Part shown: positions 57,868 to 64,000 of the stretch, in pieces | Layout of the letters: the number at the start of each line of letters is the position of its first letter | Position numbering within the stretch: the stretch's first letter is position 1 | Assembly (NCBI RefSeq): GCF_030373265.1 | Contig: NZ_JAUCZC010000003.1 | Location: 124,001 to 188,000 of the forward strand | Origin: Blastomonas sp. | GTDB lineage: Bacteria; Pseudomonadota; Alphaproteobacteria; Sphingomonadales; Sphingomonadaceae | Length of the DNA stretch: 64,000 nt | Reading direction: 5' to 3' | Program-made: the position numbers and the translations under genes | The notes under the pieces: generated by a model | Told to the model about the DNA's origin: nothing | Seen by the model: only the letters and a program-made list of their open reading frames with translations | Databases searched by the model: none

Positions 57868-59943
57868 TCAGCTGTCCTGAAGCTCGCGCAGCATCGCGGC
57901 GGCGGCCCCTCGCTCGGGAAACGCCCCCAGCGCCAGCGACGCCCTGAGCGCTCCCACCGCCTGCGCCGTCTTGCCCGCCTCGGCATAGGCCTGCGCCAGA
58001 TGATAGCGCAGCCAGGGGTTGCGCGGGTTTTTGGCCTGGGCCTTTTCCAGCATTTCGACCGCGACCACCGCACGGTCGCCCTCGGCGGTCAGCGTCAGAC
58101 CGCGCATATGGGTGGCAAGCGTGCTGGCGGGCTGCACCCGATACGCCAGCCGCGCATCGTGCGCTGCGGCTGCAGCGTTACCGTTGCGCAGCCGCGCCAG
58201 CGCCAGATCGGCCAGCAGCAGCGGCTGGTTGTTGCCCAGCCTTGCATGAAGCGCGCCCAACGTCAGGATCGCGCCCGGCCAGTTGCTGCGATCGATATAC
58301 GCATTGGCGAGCAATCTGAGCCCACCGGTGTTGGCAGGGCTGTAGCCCACAAAGCGCACCAGCAGCGCGTCGGCCTCGTCGGCGCTCCCGGCCTCGCGCA
58401 GCGCCAGCGACAGGCGGCGGACCACCGGCTCGGACAGCCGGATCTCCGCGGCACGACGGTAGAACGGAAGCGCCGCGGCCGCATCGCCCCCAGCAAAGAG
58501 GACATCGCCCAGCAGGACCTGGGCATCGGGAACGCCGGGGTTGGCGTCGGCCAGCGGCTTGGCAAACTCGGCCGCCAACGCAAAATCGCCATTGGCCACC
58601 AGCATGCGGACATAGGGGATGACCGTACGTGCATCGCCCGGCGCGGTGCGCGCGGCATCGGCCAGCATCCACGGCTCGTCCGCTTCAGCGAGACGCACCA
58701 TCGGCGCGGTGTCGGGCTCGGCGGCGCGCGCGAGATAGTCGGTCGCCTGCGCGCCCTCGCCGATCGCCTCGAGCGAGCGCGCCACCAAAGTCAGCAGATA
58801 GGCGCTGGTGCCGCCCTGATCGGCGACCGGACGGAACTTGGAGAGCAGCATTTCATGCTCCCCCTCGGCATACAGCGCGCGCGCCAGCAGTTCGGCGGCG
58901 CGGCGGTTGTATGGCTGGGCATTGGCCAGCCTTTCGAACCGGTCGATCGCCTGGCGGTAATTGCCCAGCTGGAACTCGACCACGCCCTCGACCTGCATCA
59001 CCGAGGGCACCCGCTCGAGGGCACCACCGGTCTTCTGGATCAGGTTGCGCGCCAGGCCGTATTGGCCCGCGCGCGCCGCCAGCACCGCCTGAAGAAAATA
59101 TCCGCGCGGGTTGGCGGGCTGCAACGCCACGATCTGGCGCGCAGCGGCCAGCATATCGCGCATCCGGCCCATATCGCCCAAGGTGGCGGCATATTCGCCC
59201 AGCACGCTGACATCGTTGGGGTCGATGCTCAAGGCGCGTTCGAACCACGGCAGCGATGCGGCGAGCCCGTACTGGCTGCGGACCAGTTCGGCGCGAAGTT
59301 GCAGCGCACGCACGTTGCCGCTGTTGAGCTTCACCGCGTACTCTGCCGCCTCGACTCCGCCCGCCTGATCGCCCGATACGATGCGGATCCGCGCGATATC
59401 GGTCCACAGCATGCTGTCTTCAGGCGCAAATTGCAGCGCCCGGTCGAACGCAGCGCGCGCTGAATCGATGGCGCCCAGCGCGAGGTGCGCGCGGCCCTGC
59501 GTGCGCGCGGCATAGCCCGCATCGCGGGTCGGCACCGGGCCCTCGCCCAGCCATGACAGCGCCGCATCGGGCCGGCCCTGCAGCACCAGCGCCTCGGCCA
59601 TGGCAGCGCGCACCTGCGCCCGATCGGCGCCCAACTCCAGCGCGCGGGTGAGCTCGGCCTCGGCGCCGGCGGAATCGAACAACGCCAGAAAGACGCGCGC
59701 CTGTGCAATGCGCGCGTCGGGCAGGCGCGGCGCGGCCTTGATCGCGTTCATCAGCTCGATCCGCGCGGCACGGTAGTCTCCGCGTGCCCGGTAGTCCTCG
59801 GCGCGCGCCATCGCCTGGCGCGCCGCGCCCGTGTCTTCGGCCTGCAGCGGCATCGCCAGGCCGCCCAGCACCAAGGCGCTGGCGACCAGCGCCAGCGTCA
59901 CGCGCCGTACGAGCCCGGACCGAGGATCAGCTCTGGATGTCAT
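57868..59943 (-). CDS. prsT: PEP-CTERM/XrtA system TPR-repeat protein
   Basis: Signal peptide and multiple TPRs, adjacent to prsR/prsK. Confidence 0.85.
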   Translation of the reverse strand: MTSRADPRSGLVRRVTLALVASALVLGGLAMPLQAEDTGAARQAMARAEDYRARGDYRAARIELMNAIKAAPRLPDARIAQARVFLALFDSAGAEAELTRALELGADRAQVRAAMAEALVLQGRPDAALSWLGEGPVPTRDAGYAARTQGRAHLALGAIDSARAAFDRALQFAPEDSMLWTDIARIRIVSGDQAGGVEAAEYAVKLNSGNVRALQLRAELVRSQYGLAASLPWFERALSIDPNDVSVLGEYAATLGDMGRMRDMLAAARQIVALQPANPRGYFLQAVLAARAGQYGLARNLIQKTGGALERVPSVMQVEGVVEFQLGNYRQAIDRFERLANAQPYNRRAAELLARALYAEGEHEMLLSKFRPVADQGGTSAYLLTLVARSLEAIGEGAQATDYLARAAEPDTAPMVRLAEADEPWMLADAARTAPGDARTVIPYVRMLVANGDFALAAEFAKPLADANPGVPDAQVLLGDVLFAGGDAAAALPFYRRAAEIRLSEPVVRRLSLALREAGSADEADALLVRFVGYSPANTGGLRLLANAYIDRSNWPGAILTLGALHARLGNNQPLLLADLALARLRNGNAAAAAHDARLAYRVQPASTLATHMRGLTLTAEGDRAVVAVEMLEKAQAKNPRNPWLRYHLAQAYAEAGKTAQAVGALRASLALGAFPERGAAAAMLRELQDS

Positions 59944-61339
59944 ATTGCCTGAGCAGATCGTACAAGGTCGGCCGGCTGATGCCCAGCAGCTTGGCCGCGC
60001 CCGAGATGTTGCCCTCGGTCCGCGCCAGCGCATGGCGGATCGCCTTGCGGTCGGCGAGTTCGCGGGACGCCTTGAGGTTCAGGAACTCGGCCGTTTCCGG
60101 CTCGGCGCGTTCGAGATCCAGGTCCTCGGCGCGCACCAGCCGGGTTTCGGCCATGATCACCGCGCGCTTCACCCGGTTTTCGAGCTCGCGGACATTGCCC
60201 GGCCAGTGCCACGCGTCGAGCATCTTGAGCGCATCGGGTGCGAAGCCCCTGACCGCCGGGTTCATCTCGGCGGCGAATTTCCCCAGGAAATGCTTGGCGA
60301 GCAGCACCGCATCGCCCGGCCGTTCGGCAAGCGCGGGAATATTGACGACGATCTCGGCCAGCCGGTAAAACAGATCCTCGCGGAAGCGTTCCTCGGCGAT
60401 CATCTTTTCAAGGTTCTGATGCGTGGCGCAGACAACGCGCGTGTCGACCGCGATCGCGCTGCGCCCTCCGACCCGCTCGATCACGCGCTCCTGCAAAAAG
60501 CGCAGCAGCTTGACCTGCAACGGCAGCGGGATGTCACCCACCTCGTCGAGGAACAACGTGCCGCCCTCGGCCTGCTCGATCTTGCCGATGGTGGTCTTGA
60601 TCGCGCCGGTGAACGCGCCCTTTTCATGCCCGAACAGTTCGGATTCGAGCAGATTTTCGGGGATCGCCGCGCAGTTGATCGCTACGAACGCCTTGCCGCG
60701 CCGGTTGCTTTTGTCGTGCAGCCCGCGCGCGAACAGTTCCTTGCCGGTGCCGCTGGCGCCGAGCAGCATCACCGAGACGTTGGTGTTGGCGACGCGCTCG
60801 ATGGTGCGCGCGGCCTTGACCATCTGGGCATCGGCGGTGATCATCCCGCCCAGCACGGTATGGTCTTCGCCCGATTTCTGGTTGAGCCTTGCATTCTCGC
60901 GTTCGATCTGCTGGACATTGAGCGCGCGGCGCACGATCAATGCCAGGTCGTCGATCTCGACCGGCTTGCGATAGAAATCATACGCGCCCTGCGCGATCGC
61001 GTCGCGCGCGCTCTGGCGTTCGCCGTGGCCCGATGCGATGATCACCTTGGTATCGGGCTTGAGCCGCAGGATGTCGGCAAGCGTCGCAAAACCCTCGCTC
61101 ACGCCATCGGGATCCGGCGGCAGGCCAAGATCGAGCGTGACGACATCGGGCTCCTCATAGCGCAGCAGATCGATCGCACTGGCACGGTCGCTGGCGCACA
61201 GCACTTCGAAATCGTCGAACGCCCATTTGAGCTGGCGCTGCAGCCCGGCGTCATCCTCCACCACCAGCAGCCGCGGCAGCCTGGGCTGGCCCTTGCTGCC
61301 GTTCATGGCAGCATTGGGGGTCAGATCGTTCATCGTCAT
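59927..61339 (-). CDS. prsR: PEP-CTERM-box sigma-54-dependent response regulator
   Basis: [19 protein letters not shown] receiver, [13 protein letters not shown], Fis-type HTH at the C-terminus. Confidence 0.93.
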   Translation of the reverse strand: MTMNDLTPNAAMNGSKGQPRLPRLLVVEDDAGLQRQLKWAFDDFEVLCASDRASAIDLLRYEEPDVVTLDLGLPPDPDGVSEGFATLADILRLKPDTKVIIASGHGERQSARDAIAQGAYDFYRKPVEIDDLALIVRRALNVQQIERENARLNQKSGEDHTVLGGMITADAQMVKAARTIERVANTNVSVMLLGASGTGKELFARGLHDKSNRRGKAFVAINCAAIPENLLESELFGHEKGAFTGAIKTTIGKIEQAEGGTLFLDEVGDIPLPLQVKLLRFLQERVIERVGGRSAIAVDTRVVCATHQNLEKMIAEERFREDLFYRLAEIVVNIPALAERPGDAVLLAKHFLGKFAAEMNPAVRGFAPDALKMLDAWHWPGNVRELENRVKRAVIMAETRLVRAEDLDLERAEPETAEFLNLKASRELADRKAIRHALARTEGNISGAAKLLGISRPTLYDLLRQYDIQS

Positions 61340-63456
61340 TATACCTTTGCAGCCAAAAGCGGGCCGTCCAGCGCCGCCTCGTCATTCTCGATCCGCGTGG
61401 CGAGCGGCAGATAGACCGCAAAGCGGCTGCCCTCGCCTTCTCGGCTTTCCACTTCGATCCGCCCGTTCATCGCTTCGACCAGCAACCGCGCCTCATAGGC
61501 ACCGATGCCGAAACCGTCGGCCTTGCTCGAGATGAACGGCTTGAACAGCTTGGCGCGGACAAATTCGGTCGACATTCCCGATCCATGATCAACGATCTCG
61601 ATCACCCCGTTCAGGCCGTCACGCGACAGGCTGACATAGACCGGATGATCAGCACCGCTGGCGTCGATGGCGTTCTGGATGAGATGCCCCAGGACCTGTT
61701 CGAGCTGCACGGGATCCGCCATCAGCGTCATGCGCGGCGCGCTGCTGGCAACCACCGGGTGGCGCTCGGCCTTGTCGGCGATCACCGCGCGGACCACCCG
61801 CTCGGCATCGATCGCACGGATGCCGTCACCGGTGGACCGGGCATAGCCGGTCAGCCGCTGGATCAGCGTGTTCATCTTGCCCACCGAATTCTGCAGCGTT
61901 GCGATCATGTCGGCACGAAACTCGGGGTTGTCGGCGTGCCTTTCGGCGTTGCGCGCAACCAGGCTCAACTGGCTGACCAGATTCTTGATGTCGTGCATCA
62001 CAAAGGCCATCCGGCGGTTGAATTCGTCGAACTGATCCGCCTCGCGCAACGCTTCCTGGCTGCGCGCCTCGGCCAGATAGCTCGCGAGCTGCCGCCCGAC
62101 GAGGCGCAGGAGGTCGAGGTCCTCCCAGTCGAGTTGGCGCTCGATCACCGGGCGCGACAGCACCACCAGCCCTGCCAACCGGTCGAAATGCACCAAGGGG
62201 ACGATCGCCCACGCGTTGCTTTCCGCAAGAATCCAGTCAGGGATCGCGCGCTGGTCGGTCAACGCATCCTTGCCCGAGCGCAGCGCCTCGAGCTCGACAA
62301 TCCGGGCTGTTGCCTGGAAATAGCCGATGGTGCTGGCGGTGCAGGCCTGCGCCGGGACATCGGCCGTAGGCCAGTTGAACCGTGCCTGGAGTTGCAGCCT
62401 GCCGCCATCGGTCGGTGCCAGCAACAGTCCTGACGGGCTGTCGCTGATGTCGGCGGCGGCCTTGATGACGCGCTCGTGAAACGGCGCCGTGCCGTCGCCA
62501 GGCCTGCCGATCGTCTCGGTGAACCGGATCCATTCGGCGCGATAGTCATAGCGGTGCTGGAAAAAATGCTTGGTCGCCTTGACCCGGAACCAGGCGCGAA
62601 AGCGGTCGGACGGCAGCAGGATCATCGCGGCGAGCGACATGCCGAGGACCAGCAGCACCTGCGCACTTGAAGCGACCGCGCCGCCGAAGGAACGCAGCAT
62701 CTGCGCCACTGCGATCATCGTCACCAGATAGCCGAGAATTGCGAACAGCGAGAGCGAGCGATAAGCGACCTTGCGCGACAAGGTGAGCTTCCACCCGCCC
62801 GGACGGTTGGCCGCGAGCGCGAAGAAGGGTACCGCAAAGACCATCAGCACGCCGCGCAGCGCCACCAGATCGGCGGGCAGCGCATCGCCCAGATAGCCGA
62901 CGGTGTAGAGGTTGAGGTCATACAGCCACATCGCGGCGAGCGCGGTCAGCGGCAACCGCAGGCTGGCGCGGGTCTCGGTGTCGGCAACGCTGTAAAGGTT
63001 GTTCGCCAGCACCAAGACACCCACGGTGAAGATCATCCGCAGCAGCATGGCAACGGAAAACGCCAGCTCTCCGGGCCGGGGCATGCCCTGATTGGCGGCA
63101 TGCCAGAACGCGACCATCGGTTGCCCGATGAGCACCACTGCGAGCACCAGATAGACGGCGGTGACGGTGCGCGGTTGCGCGCGCGCCGACCGGACCATCT
63201 GGAACAGGAATGCCAGCCAGGCGAGATTGCGCATCGATTCCGCAAGCCCGGCCGTGCCATGCCCGCCGCCCAAGGTGGCAGCGGCAAAAGCCCACAGGCT
63301 GGTTGCCAGCAACGCCAGCAGCAACGCAGCGTCGCCCAGCGAAGGACGACTGTGCATCTGGCCTGCCCAGCGCCGCACCAGCCACGCTGCGACCAGCATG
63401 GTCAGCGCGGCCGCTGCTGCATGTCCCCAAAGGCCTATGGCGTGCCAGTTGGCCAT
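61339..63456 (-). CDS. prsK: XrtA/PEP-CTERM system histidine kinase
   Basis: N-terminal TMs, GAF-like region, FVMHDIKNLVSQLSLVARNAERH, C-terminal ATPase ELVR...GFGIGAYEARLLVEAMNGRIEVES. Confidence 0.93.
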   Translation of the reverse strand: MANWHAIGLWGHAAAAALTMLVAAWLVRRWAGQMHSRPSLGDAALLLALLATSLWAFAAATLGGGHGTAGLAESMRNLAWLAFLFQMVRSARAQPRTVTAVYLVLAVVLIGQPMVAFWHAANQGMPRPGELAFSVAMLLRMIFTVGVLVLANNLYSVADTETRASLRLPLTALAAMWLYDLNLYTVGYLGDALPADLVALRGVLMVFAVPFFALAANRPGGWKLTLSRKVAYRSLSLFAILGYLVTMIAVAQMLRSFGGAVASSAQVLLVLGMSLAAMILLPSDRFRAWFRVKATKHFFQHRYDYRAEWIRFTETIGRPGDGTAPFHERVIKAAADISDSPSGLLLAPTDGGRLQLQARFNWPTADVPAQACTASTIGYFQATARIVELEALRSGKDALTDQRAIPDWILAESNAWAIVPLVHFDRLAGLVVLSRPVIERQLDWEDLDLLRLVGRQLASYLAEARSQEALREADQFDEFNRRMAFVMHDIKNLVSQLSLVARNAERHADNPEFRADMIATLQNSVGKMNTLIQRLTGYARSTGDGIRAIDAERVVRAVIADKAERHPVVASSAPRMTLMADPVQLEQVLGHLIQNAIDASGADHPVYVSLSRDGLNGVIEIVDHGSGMSTEFVRAKLFKPFISSKADGFGIGAYEARLLVEAMNGRIEVESREGEGSRFAVYLPLATRIENDEAALDGPLLAAKV

Positions 63457-63460
63457 CGGG

Positions 63461-64000
63461 TCAGCGCGCGCCGTCGGGCCACAGCACCACCCGCAGCGTC
63501 TGCAGAATGATCAGCAGATCGAGGAACGGCGTGTAGTTCTTTGCATAATAAAGGTCGTACTCGAGCTTGTGCCGCGAATCTTCCACCGAGGCACCATAAG
63601 GATAGTTGATCTGGGCCCAGCCGGTGATGCCGGGCTTCACCATGTGCCGCTCGTTGTAATAGCGCATCTGGGTTTCGAGGCTGGCAACGAACTCCGGCCG
63701 TTCGGGCCGCGGGCCGACGAAGCTCATATCGCCCTTGAGCACGCTCCACGCCTGGGGCAGTTCGTCGATTCGAACCTTGCGGATGAACCGGCCCAGACGG
63801 GTGATGCGCGGATCGTCCTTTTGCGCCCATTGCGCGCCATCGACTTCGGCATCGGTCCGCATCGAGCGCAGCTTGATGATCTCGAACGGCTGACCATACA
63901 GCCCGACGCGTTCCTGCTTGAAGAATGCCGGCCCCTTGCTGTCCAGCTTCACCAACAGTGCGAAGATCAGGATGATCGGCGCGGTCAGCGCCAGCAGGAT
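63461..64000 (-). CDS. Bacterial sugar transferase (exopolysaccharide initiating glycosyltransferase), partial
   Basis: SKGPAFFKQERVGLYGQPFEIIKLRSMRTDAE, ELPQAWSVLKGDMSFVGPRPERPEFV, PGITGWAQINYPYGASVEDSRHKLEYDLYYAKN; extends past the right edge. Confidence 0.92.
   Translation of the reverse strand: MLLALTAPIILIFALLVKLDSKGPAFFKQERVGLYGQPFEIIKLRSMRTDAEVDGAQWAQKDDPRITRLGRFIRKVRIDELPQAWSVLKGDMSFVGPRPERPEFVASLETQMRYYNERHMVKPGITGWAQINYPYGASVEDSRHKLEYDLYYAKNYTPFLDLLIILQTLRVVLWPDGAR

Noticed and set aside
55794-61414. Long plus-strand ORFs 55794-57344, 57838-59463 and 59831-61414
   Set aside because: Antisense to the M3 peptidase, prsT and prsR genes, with no recognisable domains.
1-64000. tRNA, rRNA, prophage, transposase or integrase genes
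   Set aside because: None recognised by eye; tRNAscan-SE and an IS search would be needed to confirm absence.

Overview
This 64 kb window is GC-rich chromosomal DNA, most likely from a sphingomonad-type alphaproteobacterium (inferred from gene content and synteny). From left to right it contains: (1) the 5' part of a minus-strand trimeric autotransporter adhesin (YadA-like head repeats) that runs off the left edge and is missing from the ORF track; (2) an astD-like aldehyde dehydrogenase and an assimilatory sulfate/siroheme operon (cobA/cysG, DUF2849, cysI-type, DUF934, cysH); (3) a short BLUF photoreceptor and a secreted amidohydrolase; (4) housekeeping genes including KAS III, an SDR, lysC, ubiG, parDE, dnaB, cdd and dcd; (5) a microaerobic module: FNR-type regulator, ompW, ccoNOQP-GHIS, a small Cys-rich exported ORF, a MASE1-PAS-GGDEF protein and hemN, with two FNR boxes; (6) a putative catabolic cluster (CaiB/BaiF, HyuB, HyuA, HMG-CoA-lyase-like, GntR // Asp/Glu-racemase-like, two NTF2-like proteins, TonB-dependent receptor) with a repeated GTATAC palindrome in both promoter regions; (7) the PEP-CTERM/XrtA exopolysaccharide genes prsT, prsR, prsK and a sugar transferase at the right edge. 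The best candidate for an undescribed system is the cluster at about 43-54.3 kb: its racemase-family protein lacks both canonical catalytic cysteines and is translationally coupled to two paralogous NTF2-like proteins. No tRNA, rRNA, CRISPR or transposase was recognised. All calls were made by eye, without database searches.
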